Shown here piece by piece: positions 24,199 to 35,500 of a stretch of 64,000 nucleotides of DNA. The notes beneath the pieces were generated by a model, which made no database searches, was not told the DNA's origin, and saw only the letters and a list, made by a program, of their open reading frames with translations. Source of the stretch: Lytechinus pictus (taxonomy: Eukaryota; Echinodermata; Echinoidea; Temnopleuroida; Toxopneustidae); the NCBI RefSeq assembly GCF_037042905.1, contig NC_087247.1, positions 60,039,920 to 60,103,919 on the forward strand, in the 5' to 3' direction. Each line of letters begins with the position of its first letter. The first letter of the stretch is position 1. The position numbers were made by a program, and so were the translations under genes.

Positions 24199-27100
24199 TT
24201 GTTAATAAAGTATTTAATTCAGACAAGTGTCCCTACCACGATGGTCACTAATCATGAAATCAGGGTTGTAAATCATATAATATTCACAAGGGTTAATTAT
24301 GACAACCTGCAAGTTTTTCTTTCAGGTGTTTGTAAAAATTGGATCAAGATTATCAAATTCTCAGCAACCAAAACCTGAAAGGAAACCACTGATAACAAAA
24401 AATCTCTTAAACAATGCAAATATTTGAAAAAAGTACATTTTTATTCCGATCAATCACTGTCTTTTACAAAGTATTTTGAAAAATGTGATGAACTTGACAC
24501 AACTCAAATGTCATTTTTATAAAGTAAAATAAATTTTCATGATTGACAAGTTGGGGTTAAGCTAGATTTTCTTGGTACATGTATACTCAATACATTAGTT
24601 TAAATTTGTTGACAAAGGCCACATTGGAATTAATAGGGTGACGAGGAAGGGTTTTTACTCAACTGTATCCAACCATTTTTATTCTGTTGTATATTTACTC
24701 AAGCTGGATTTTTTTTAATAACACAATCAATGCACTAAACTTCAAAATTTTATAAATGCATCATCTTTATCAATCTGGAATGTAAGTGCTGTATTGACAA
24801 CTCGACTATAACCTCTATCCGACTATAAACTCTATGCATCACGTCTCTAAACATACTCATTCGCTCTATAGGGCAATTCCACACTAGAACTTTAAAAATA
24901 TCATAAATTTCATCATGCTTTCAATAAGTCATAAGGAGTGTAATATTTTACTATGATACCTAAATTTTATGAAAATTATGAGTTTTAACCAAAAATGAAG
25001 TCAGATATAGTTTCTTTGGGGGGAAACAATGGAATTTTCAATAATTTTGCTGATTAAATAGTCAAGTACAAACACTGCCTGAAACCATTATTGGAAAAGC
25101 ACGAGAAGATTGAAAATATTGCAGGTCAATGGAATAATGTATCATTGGTGGTTCCAAATAATATCTATATTTTCATGATTCATAATAGGGGCATCCCTGA
25201 TTTTTCCGAACCTATTTTGGCAATGTCCCATACGACACATGAAAATGCAAAAGTTTTTCCTACAATTTTATTTTTGATGATGCAATCTAACAATATTAGT
25301 TTCTCTATCTTTGACATATGGGTGATCCATTTATCCTATAAGGATCTAATTACTGCCCTTCATTTTTCAATAATTGTCCTATTAAAAGTTGTCCCGTACG
25401 ACACACAATATATACTGCATTTCATTGCAGGATTTGGATTCAGAAACTATAAACAGTAGGCCTATTTTGATTTAAGCAATTGATTTGACCTTAAGTGAAC
25501 TGAATATGTACTTTTTTTTTTATCTCCATAGAACATGAAATAGGTGATTCTAACCATTTTAATTGACTTCATGTAGGCATATTCTTTTGTGAATCCTTCG
25601 GCTAAACTGGTGATTTTCACTGGTCAGAGCTGGTTAATTTCTTTGTCATTTAGCATGAAAAGAAAACCTTTATAATTGATTCACCCTAGCATGGAAGATG
25701 ACTTCCTATTGCATGCTATTGTGAAATTATTATAAGATGTAAAAAAATAATTTTTACATATCAGTCATCTATTTGGACCTCCCTTGATGATCACTAATTT
25801 ATTTTATATACAGTATTGAAACTCCTCAATTTTCTCAAGTTGTAAAAAAAATCTGGAAAATAAGACAAACGATATGGTTTCATGAAATGCAGAAGTTTGA
25901 AATAGTAGAATTGGATTTCTTAAAAAAAATATTTTGTGGAATTACAAGTGACAGTTGTGACATATATCATGTATATATACATTTTATATGAAAAATCATA
26001 ACATTTTAGCCCCATAATTTACATAAACACAGTTTCATTCATTCATTGTTTAAATAGCATATTGGAAGTCATCACTTAATTCACTAAAATATAACTACAT
26101 AGAAAACCTCAAGTTTTTTAGCTCTTAATAATGCTGTGAACCATTGTACATTTCCCATCATGAAAAAATGATGATATATTGCTCCCGATTATATATAACA
26201 TATAGATTGAGGTTACTTAATTATATTGTCCTGAATGACTACTTAAGGCTTTTCATTAAATAGAAGAATTTTGGGGCAATGCTCCCCTTCTGATTGATAA
26301 AAAGTTCATTGCTTTATACAGCTGTCCAGTACAACACGCAAGTGCCTGTTCAACACACAAGTGTCCCGTACGACATTATTTTGTTTATGATATATTAACA
26401 GAAATATTCAGTCAATAGCGGTTTCTAACATAATGAATGTCTTTAGTTTGATACGATTATCATTATCATCAGCCAAATAAAGTGATTGAAGAAGTCAAAG
26501 AGACATAAGAAAGTTTGGCTTCAATTTAGAGATGTCCCATACAACACATTTTGAGTGTCCCGTACGCCACAATGTTCTCGAAAATTTTGAATTTGCTTTA
26601 TTTATTCATGAATGTTTATATTGCTTTCTTTCATACATGTGTTTGTTCTTGGGTTATTGAATATCAATTTGAGTTCAGTTTTTAAGAAAATTATCTGTCC
26701 AACTCACGGACCTTAGAGTAAAAACTTGAGGTTTCTAAACAAGCCACTTTTTCTGGCTTATTATAATCACTCGGGTCGCGTTCGCGTTCGAAATCACTCG
26801 GGTCGCGTTCGTAATCACTCGGGTTTTGAATTTTTGGCGATTTTTTTTTATTTCGATGCGATTCGATGTCTTCAATGGGACAAACACGCTGGGAAAATGA
26901 AATGAAATTGAAATTCTAGTTTCGTGTTAAGCCGGCAAGTGTCTTAAATAAAATGCACTCGCCTACTGCTTAACATAACAAACAAACAAATCAGCCATGT
27001 GGCTCAACTATCCTAGAATACATCCAGACTTCTACTGTTTTTATACGAGGACTCCGAGTCGGAACTTGCCATATCTGCCACATCGATATTACATCGTCAT

Positions 27101-27798
27101 TCCCATGTGCGGACATGCATGCCTGCATGCAATGGCCCCAAGGCGGGACCCGGCCACGGTCGGACACGGCGTGCATCGGTAGCATGGAGCAAGGTAACGT
27201 GATCTACGCCGATATTTTATATCCGATTTTCCCTTCAAGGGGCATGATCGAAGATTGGCAGGTGATCGCCGATTGTGGTAAAATCGGGAGCCGATTTTAA
27301 AATCGGTTAATTAGAACAGGTACAATTACGATTTTAAAATTAATTTAAAATCGATTTCCAAAATCAATTTTAAGATCGATCTAAGATCAATTTTAGATCA
27401 GTTTTAGTATTAGTTTTTAAAAGCCCAATCACATTTTTACTGATGCTGACGAAAAGTTAGTTTGGTTGTCAGAGCATTATTTGTCCTGCGTCTAAATAAC
27501 TATGTCCGATCGAGGGACCGTTTTAATTTCGGAAAGGTAGGAGAGACAGAGAGAGAGAAAGACTGATCCCCGTTCAGCTCAACGTATACGTTTGGCACGC
27601 GAGCACAAAGAAGATCAATTAAGCACATCACCTAATGCAATGTTTCGAGAATTTAGGTAGGGAAATTTTTAAGTCTCCAGTTACTTAAAACATGATATGG
27701 CCATTTTATCTATAAAATAAGACAAATTTTATGAGAAATGGACAGTAATTAAGAGCAGAATTTTAAAACGCCTATCGGAAAGATCGTCCTCAAAGCTC

Positions 27799-28253
27799 AT
27801 TACGTATTAGACAGCTGGCAGCCGTCTGTTTCGAGTTTTTTAACATTTTTATTTCTCCTCGTACACAGACGGCTCGCTATGGTGCAACCATCATTAGGGG
27901 GTTAACAATGCAAAATCCCCCAGACGGCGCTCATCAATTTTTGTCTTTAATTATTTCATAAAAATATATGAAAAGAACTGTATCAAATAAAGATTATTAT
28001 TCCGTTTTGTCCTAAAATGCACCCAAAAAAGGAAAAATAAACTTAAAAGGGGAAACAACAGTAACTAATTGCTTCGGCTGTCGCGCAACTTCACTTCCCC
28101 GTTTTATTGGAACTTAATGCATAAACATATGGCCATTGAGTCCCTGTACAGATCGAGCTAGAACTTCCGTCTCTGTATTGGTGAGTGGAGCTAACGGAGT
28201 TCAGCGGAACAACGAACATTGCAGAGACCGAAGCTCTTGGTCTAATTACGTAT
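27799..28253. mobile_element. TAGAC-ended element (family E), 9-bp TSD, nested
   Basis: ATTACGTAT flanks 27,808-28,244 exactly. The left end is TAGACAGCTGGCAGCCGTCT, the right end CTCTTGGTCTA. Two relatives are at 53,569-54,984 and 55,208-56,047. The 9-bp duplication suggests a MULE-type MITE. Confidence 0.85.
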
Positions 28254-28467
28254 ATATGCATTAAACCACGGATGGCTGGCTATGCATACCGCTGAATTAA
28301 ATACTTTTGGACGAGCTGCGGACTGACTGGCACTGTAACGTGGGATCTAACTCGGCTCGACTCACGTTACCTTGCTCCATGCTACCGATGCACGCCGTGT
28401 CCAACCGTGGCCGGGTTCCGCCTTGGGGCCATTGCATGCAGGCATGCATGTCCGCACATGGGAATGA

Positions 28468-28653
28468 CGATGCAGGGGCCGCGGAAGCGGGGGGGCTGAG
28501 GGGGCTTTAGCCCCCCCCCCCACTTTTTTCCAAAACCGTGTACAAAAACGTAAAAATTACCATATGATTGTGATTTTTTGCATGGTCAGCCCCCCCCCCC
28601 CACTTATGGCTCAGCCCCCCAACTTTGAAAACCGTTCCGCGGCCCCTGCGATG
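28468..28653. mobile_element. CAGGGGCCGCGG-ended MITE, 5-bp TSD, nested
   Basis: CGATG flanks 28,473-28,648, with perfect 12-bp ends CAGGGGCCGCGG/CCGCGGCCCCTG. The left arm of the host foldback gives the empty site (GACGATGTAATATCG in its complement). A related G/C-run sequence recurs near 62,350-62,600. Confidence 0.85.
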
Positions 28654-29191
28654 TCATATCGATGTGGCAGATATGGCAAGTTCCGACTCGGAGTCCTCGT
28701 ATAAAAATAGTAGAAGTGTATTCTAGGATAGTTGAGCCACATGGCTGATTTGCTTGTTTGTTATGTTAAGCAGTAGGCGGGTGCATTTTATTTGAGGCAC
28801 TTGTCAGCTTAACACGAAACTAGAATTTCAATTTTATTTCATTTTCCCAGCGTGTTTGTCCCATTGAAGACATCAAATCGCATCGAAATAAAAAAAAATC
28901 GCCAAAAATCCAAAACCCGAGTGATTACGAACGCGACCCGAGTGATTTCGAACGCGAACGCGACCCGAGTGATTATAATAAGCCCTTTTTCTGCGTCCCG
29001 TACGACACATTACTATTTTAAATCCGTATTATACAGGATGTGAATTCAAGTCATGCTAAGTCTTGGTTTTCCTAACACTCTGGTAGTGCTTGATGATCAC
29101 CTTTAGTTATACTGGAATATTTTTTGTTTTTCATGTCGAAAATCTGTCAAATGTTCTCTAAATGTCCCGTACGACACGTATGGAATCACCC

Positions 29192-30035
29192 TATACAATA
29201 ATACATTATTCAACCTACATTAAATGTACTGAATAGGGTTACAAAGATGGTAAAAAGATCATTAAAACCATTTATTAACGAGAATGATAAATTTTATTCT
29301 GTTAGGATTCCTACGAAATTAAGAATCTATTACCCCACTTTCCATAACTTCAATTGTAATATTGCATTGTAAATGAAACTCTCTCAAAGTGGTTGAGAAA
29401 TGTTCGTTAAACTGCATCAAAGAATTATCTATGCTTTAAGATATTGGAAACACCATAATGATCAGAATTAATTCTATCTTGCAAAGTAGTATCTGCACTA
29501 TCATATAAATAAAATGAAAGTTTATTATCACAGTTTGAATGTGAGGGCATCTCAAGAGCTGCCCTTTGCAGTGGCCTTTTTATAATAACTTTCTTCTTTA
29601 TGAATATTAAAAAAAAAAGAGTTTGAAAGCTGACAAAAATCGTGTTTACCTTTTCAACAACTTGAGTTTTCCTTCATTGGTGTCTCTATCTATGGCATGC
29701 ATTTGATATTAATTTGTGACAGAATTATTCATCCATTATTCAGGCAGCATAAGAATGTAGGGTAGTGACTGTTTCTAAGTAAGAATTAGTTTTATTTGCT
29801 CTGAATGACACAAAGCAAACATTTTAGTTAGCTCACATAGAAACATGCTGGTTCGGGTGTCTGTGATCTCTGAGGAAATTTAGAGACAAACTCACTTTGT
29901 CTCTATTTGATGAATTATTTGATGAATCCCCGATTGTCACTTATCCACTGTATTCATTTTCTACCAATGCTGACCTAGGATAAGCAACAGATGAGGGTAT
30001 GATCAAGTCATAGCAACTGAACCTGATAAGAACTC
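29192..30035. other. intergenic, nothing recognised
   Basis: AT-rich; no supported feature. Confidence 0.5.
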
Positions 30036-30039
30036 AGGA

Positions 30040-31860
30040 TTCAGAGGTAGACAGCAAAGGCCAACAGCAAAGGCCAAAGTCAACCGTATAAGCAACACCT
30101 TGCAGATATTGTTGGATGGCAACAGAGATGTTGACGAGGTAAACTAGTGATTTAATAATTCACAAGTTGCCTATCAGGACTTGGAGGATAAAACATGAGG
30201 CTTATTCTGAAACAGTAATTGATAATAAGCAATTTGAGATGGAAGATGTCTGTTTGGAGGAATGGGTATTTAGACATCCAGATGAAAGTGAAGGATTTCA
30301 TGAAATCTAAGGCTGAAGCATCTCAACTGGAGCCCAAGCAAAATGCTGTGGATGATACTAAAAGCTCCACATCTCATAAAGTCAGTGATTTGTTATCTTC
30401 CAACCCTACAGCTGGTGCTAACGCATGCCAGATTAAGTGAAAAGACCAAGACTTCCATGTTTCACCAGAAATGTTAGAGACTACTTTACATTCAGATCTG
30501 ATTTCCACCACCTGAATAATACCATATACAGTAAACAGAAAGCTATCAAAATACTGCGCACTTGTCTCCAAGGGAAATTATTAGATCTGAATAGAGGTAT
30601 TAGCAATTATCATGATACAGCATAGGCTTACTTCAATTCGATTTTTGGTGATCCTAGATTTGTGACAGATGCGATTGTGAACAACCTAGGGAAATTTTGC
30701 CCTCTGAAAGAAAAAGATTCTGTGATCTAGTGCATCTGGTAAGAAAAAGTTACATGATAAAGGAAGTGAACAGGACATCAGGTGTAGACAACAGTCATAT
30801 AGTAGTCAGAAGAAAAGCGTGCCCGTTAGAATTGTGTCCAAATCCTCAGCAAAATGTCCAGGGCTGTCACTGAAAGACTACAGGTTGAATTGACCTGATA
30901 TGCTTTAACAGTCTGTTAGGGGAGCTTTTGAGATTTAGAGAGCATGAAGTAGCCCTGTGTGCAGATATCTCAAAGATGTACTATCGAGTGATGAAAATGA
31001 CCAACACGTTCACTGATTCCTTTGGAGAAATATGAAGCAAGAACAGAAACCAGATGTATAAGCAATGAAAGTAGTCACTTTTGGTAACAACCAAGCCACA
31101 GCTTTGGCACAGATGGCTCCGAGGAAACCACTGAGGAAAGGGAGGAGTACCCAATAGCAGCATGTGCATTGAAATAAAACACATGTATGGAGGATATTTG
31201 TGTCTCAGTAGCCACAGTGACTGAAGTGGAGGAGCTAAGTCAAGACATTGACAAGGTACTAGCAGATGGAGGGTTCAAGGTGAAGGGATGGATGTCAAAC
31301 AAAAGTTTTTTCCAGAGGACTAGATGAGATGGATGCAAGCCCAAGCTGTTAGATATAATCAGTGATGAGAAGGTGCTTGGAGTGATCGAAGAGATACTGA
31401 CATTTTTCATACAAGTCAAGGTGAATGAGGGAGGAGTTCAGTCAACAAAAATGACTAAAAGAGATATCCTGAGTGAAATAGCTTGTATATTTCACCCCAT
31501 TGGATTGACTGCAAAAGAATTCCAAGAGTTTCAAGATGTTTGTCACCACCAGAGTTGGTGAAATTCAAAGCTCAATGGATCCCAGTCAATGTCAACATAT
31601 ACCAGGTGATGTCAATAATGCAGATGATCTAACTAGAGGGTTAAAGGCTGATCAGTTGAGAACGTAGCAGATGGCAACATGGACCTGACTTTCAGAGCAA
31701 GCCACAATTATGGTGGCCAGAAGAAGCCCAAGTAAATGAGATACTACCTGATGTGGAAAATGAAAGACAGAAGGCACATGCAGTCTTAATTGTGACCAAT
31801 CCAGATGTCATGGACTGTTACAGATATTCCAAATGGAGAAAATTGGTAAGAGTGACATGT
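30040..31860 (+). pseudogene. decayed BEL/Pao LTR-retrotransposon
   Basis: Translated fragments in shifting frames follow BEL/Pao order. Gag: FTRNVRDYFTFRSDFHH, IFGDPRFVTDAIVNNLGKF, FCDLVHLVRKSY (30,440-30,760). Reverse transcriptase: LLGELLRFREHEVALCADIS (about 30,910-30,990), GGFKVKGWMSNK, TKRDILSEIACIFHPIG (to 31,560). Integrase-proximal or RNase H linker: DDLTRG- and HGPDF-like pieces to 31,850. Protease and most of the polymerase are missing, and stops and frameshifts are frequent. No LTR was recognised. The element is inactive and lies between hedgehog and the 3' end of NHEJ1. Confidence 0.85.
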
Positions 31861-32077
31861 TTCAAGTTAAAATCCGTGTAAATCTCATCAAATTTTATAG
31901 TATAGTTCAGAATTGTATACTGAAGATGGAGAATTCATTCATACTAGTATTCATTTGCCCTTTTAAGGCTAGCAGCACTTTCATTTCTTTCAAATTGTAT
32001 GAAAGATGACAAAAACTTAATCTAAATAAGTTGAAATTTCTATAACAAATCTGAGAAGTACAATAAATGCTGCACTT

Positions 32078-32165
32078 TATTCAACATCCATGTAATTTTT
32101 GACAAAATTTGCAAGCTTGCAGAGGTTCATATGCTTGTTTTCAAACTACCAGCACTTAAGTTTAT
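32078..32165 (-). repeat. stray monomer of the 220-bp satellite
   Basis: In reverse complement it reads ACATGGATGTTGAATAAAGTGCAGCA preceded by AAATTTTGTCAAAAATT, matching the satellite unit near 10,340-10,420. It lies about 300 bp beyond the NHEJ1 stop codon. Confidence 0.75.
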
Positions 32166-32471
32166 GTAAGCGTGCTATTGAGAAAAGTTGTGGGGCCACT
32201 GCCCCCCCCCCCCCGGTTCCACTGCTGCTGATGATAAACATTATCATTATATAGATATGCATAATGTATTCAGTAACATTCTTTAGCATATTGCCACATA
32301 AAATGATGCATTTTGTTCAATATGGTGGATATAGATAATAAAAAAAATGGCATTAAAAAAAATACATTTCAGGCAGTTTTAGAAATCCCAAATTTTCCCT
32401 TTCCTAAAAAAATATCTAAGTACAATGTTTAAGGAACCTATTTAAAGTAAATTTATATAATATTAGAATAA

Positions 32472-32567
32472 TTAAAAAAGCTTCTTTTTCTTTTTCTTTG
32501 TCTGCAACTTTGCTTTTTCTTCTGCCAGTCTCTTTTCCAATGCCTCTCTTCTTCTTAGTTCATTGTC
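32472..32567 (-). CDS. NHEJ1: NHEJ1 last coding exon with Ku-binding tail
   Basis: 31 codons plus TAA after acceptor CCTTTGCAG. Encodes DNELRRREALEKRLAEEKAK and ends with six Lys then Leu-Phe. Human XLF ends KVKRKKPRGLFS; the basic-plus-LF end is the XLF-type Ku-binding motif. Confidence 0.9.
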   Translation of the reverse strand, partial: DNELRRREALEKRLAEEKAKLQTKKKKKKLF

Positions 32568-35500
32568 CTGCAAAGGATGAACACATACAAAAATAAATGA
32601 AAGAAATATAATATCAATGCAGGGCATACTTTTATCAAGGAATAAATTGCATCTATTTGTGGAAAAGTGAAACACAAGTACATAGTAAAGTGTTTTGACA
32701 ACTGAGCTGACTATACATAAAACATTAGGAACACCCCTGGCAGTCTTTCCTTCATAACATAATCCAATTTATTAGGACTGCTGACCTTGTGACATTGAAA
32801 TGAGACACGTTCACTCCATCATTTACCAAATGAATTGCAATAACCCAAGGCCATGAAGGGGCAATGAAACTCCAATTGGCCTGAGACCCTGATAATACTT
32901 CTATATAATAGGAAAACAGATAAAATGATTAATCTTCCAAAATTAGAGAAAATAAATAATTTATTTGACAGTAAAACTCTTAAGCTCATTGACTATAACT
33001 AGGAAACATATTATGGATTTAATATCATTTATAATATCCAATAACCATCTCACACATGTTTCATTTAATTTGATTAAACACTTTAAAAATAGTGGAGAAA
33101 ATATAGATTTATCAGTTAATTGATATCAACTGACCTAACAATATACTTGTGTAATTTGTGATACCTGATAACTATTGTATTCACGTTTAACTGAATAAGA
33201 AGTCACAAATTTAATATTACCTTAAAATCTCTAAATCTTAGCCCTTGTTTATATTGGTGGGTGATACTTTGATAATATAAAAAGTACCTGATATTGAACA
33301 AATATGTTTGATGTTTTTACAATCGTGTTTATAATCATAACTGCTCTCTCTATAATATTGATTATTTATTGACCACAGATGCTGCTCAGTATTGCTTTAA
33401 ACCAATTTAGAACTTTGTAAGTTGACGCACAAATGCCGCTTTTCATGGACATGCACCAATGAAAGCCTTACTTTCATTTCCCTTATAAAAAAAATTGCAG
33501 CTCAAAGTGAACGTATAACATGATTTTCACACTCTGTGATATATTGTGTTTTTGGCGATATTTTGCTGATGACAATCGACTAACATGTAAATCAAATATC
33601 GACCAGCACCATTTGGTTAGGTATCAAAGTTGGAACCAGTTTACTAACCCCCAAATAACATTTAACCTTGGCCTAGTGACCTAGAATTACACTCATCCAT
33701 TTGGTGATGACTGATCATCCTATGTCCAAGTTTTAGGAAATAGGTCCTTTTAGTTATGATGACATTAAAAAAAACTAATTGTTGAAAAAATTAATGTTGA
33801 CCCCACCATTCAAAAAGTGATGCCTATGTCTCACTTCTGCTATGCAGACAAGACAAATATCAAATATGTCTCTTATAGTCTTATTTATGATAGTTACTGC
33901 TCATACTGCAGGAAGCCACACATAGCAACATGAACTCCAGTTACATATATATTCTCAGTTACTAAAAGACAGGTTACTTATAATATAGGCTTTGTTATGT
34001 TATTACAATGTGATGGGCTTCCATGAATTTTCAAATATAAGTTTTTCCATTCCAGTAAAATGCAGTGTACAACAGTTTGATAAAATTCCTCAAGTTCAAT
34101 TAAAAAATACTTCAAATAAATAATTCAATAATTGGACTGACCTTTATCATGTCCCCTCAAACATTTCACTGCATCTGTCAATATATTTGCAATAATGTTT
34201 TGTAGTAACAGTAAGTATAATGATCTGATACCATTTCATATAGGAAATCTGAATCTAAGAATAATCACCTGTGCAGATTCTCCTGGAGATGGTTTTACAG
34301 GAGATTTAGAAGGAGATGATTTAACAGGTGACAAGGTATCAGAAGACACATCACCAACCAATGAACCTGGTAGACGTGAAACCCATGCAAGAGCAGCATC
34401 ATGAGGGTCAGCATCATCATCAGGTATTTCATCGTCACTAACTTCCTCTGCATGACAGGGAGACAAGATAACATATTAGGCTTGGTTAGTTGCATTACAA
34501 AACATATGGTTTGTTTACATAGATTTGTGCAAATACAACATTCTGCTTGGTTTTGATGGCAAAATAATCAACCTTTTTGTACATTCAACCCCCATTTTTC
34601 TCAAGTTTTACTTCACTTCATAAACTGACCAAGTCAAGGTCAATTGAGAGCATTACAGACTGTCATAAGAACCAGAAATCAGAGACAGAAATTTCACGAA
34701 GGTCCCACATATTGGGGGTCAGGGGAGCATTTTATCTACATTTTCATCCGACAAGTCGTCAGATCTGACAACTTTCCTTGATAAGGATTGGCTGTAAGGC
34801 ACTGTTACCATAGTAACTGTCATATAAAAAAGGTAGGCCTATTTGTTGGATAAATCATCTGACAAGTCCTTTCATAAAACGCCCCCCAGAAGTACATATT
34901 TTATGGAATTGCCCTGTAGCATAAAAAAGCTAAGTGACATATTGTGAAGAATTTCAATGGTTTACAAGGACAAAAGGGTTCTGTTGCATAAAATTTAGTA
35001 TTATGGACTGGTAACTAACATAGCAGCAATGAATGCTCAACAGCCAAACAATATCAAGGAATTCAGTTAACATATGATGGCAATATATAAATGCAACAAG
35101 TCAGTAAAAGTCTAATATACATGAAAGTTTAACAGATTCATGTGAAGGCTGCAGAACTTCCAATAATGTTGTAGAAAGAAATTTACTATCTATACTCACT
35201 GTGTTTAAAATGACCTACCTGCATCTAAAGGTCGTTTCAACCATGCTCTAGTGATCATTACTTCTTTGTAGAGGTCTTGCCCTTGATCAATGAAAGCTCT
35301 CTCACCATTGTTTTCAATCTCTGTTCTAAATGCCTATATCAGGAGCAATATTAATACAGATATTTCATTAGTAGTTACAGTGTAGTACTTTACATCAAGG
35401 AAACTATGTCAATCTGTGTACTAAGTATTAAAATATTCTAACCAACACTTCACAAACTATTATGTATCAGTTGGAAGTCCAACTGCGAGCGACCGCTAGA

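Larger units (their letters stand above)
26747..28992. mobile_element. Mutator-like foldback element with ~440-bp inverted repeats
   Basis: Arms 26,755-27,201 and 28,358-28,984 are near-identical inverses. They start GGCTTATTATAATCACTCGG with CGGGTCGCGTTCG tandem units. CTTTTTCT (or CTTTTTCTG) flanks both sides, an 8-9 bp duplication. Long terminal inverted repeats plus this duplication size point to a MULE. No transposase is seen in the 1.15-kb centre, which holds another insertion (27,808-28,244); the right arm is interrupted at 28,473-28,648. Confidence 0.85.
24871..29191. mobile_element. TA-flanked DNA element (family D), copy 1, with nested insertions
   Basis: Ends are TA-GGGCAATTCCA and TGGAATCACCC-TA. 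Removing the nested element at 26,755-28,984 leaves about 2.1 kb. A second copy in opposite orientation lies at 44,868-46,013 and matches over roughly 1.1 kb. The motif GTCCCGTACGACAC, exact or one to three changes off, recurs near 25,225, 25,391, 26,362, 26,562, 28,996 and 29,164. The 122-residue frame at 25,091-25,459 resembles no protein I know and is broken in copy 2. Confidence 0.8.

Noticed and set aside
23923..24251. Two overlapping frames on opposite strands with the same N-terminal peptide
   Set aside because: Direct consequence of the palindrome at 23,941-24,152.
25091..25459. 122-residue frame in family D element
   Set aside because: About 60 residues are also open in the inverted copy (45,463-45,654), but that copy has a stop where this one continues. 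The region is AT-rich repeat and no motif is recognisable.
25220..29180. CRISPR-like regularly repeated motif (GTCCCGTACGACAC)
   Set aside because: Irregular spacing, a eukaryotic transposon context and degenerate copies; consistent with subterminal transposon repeats.
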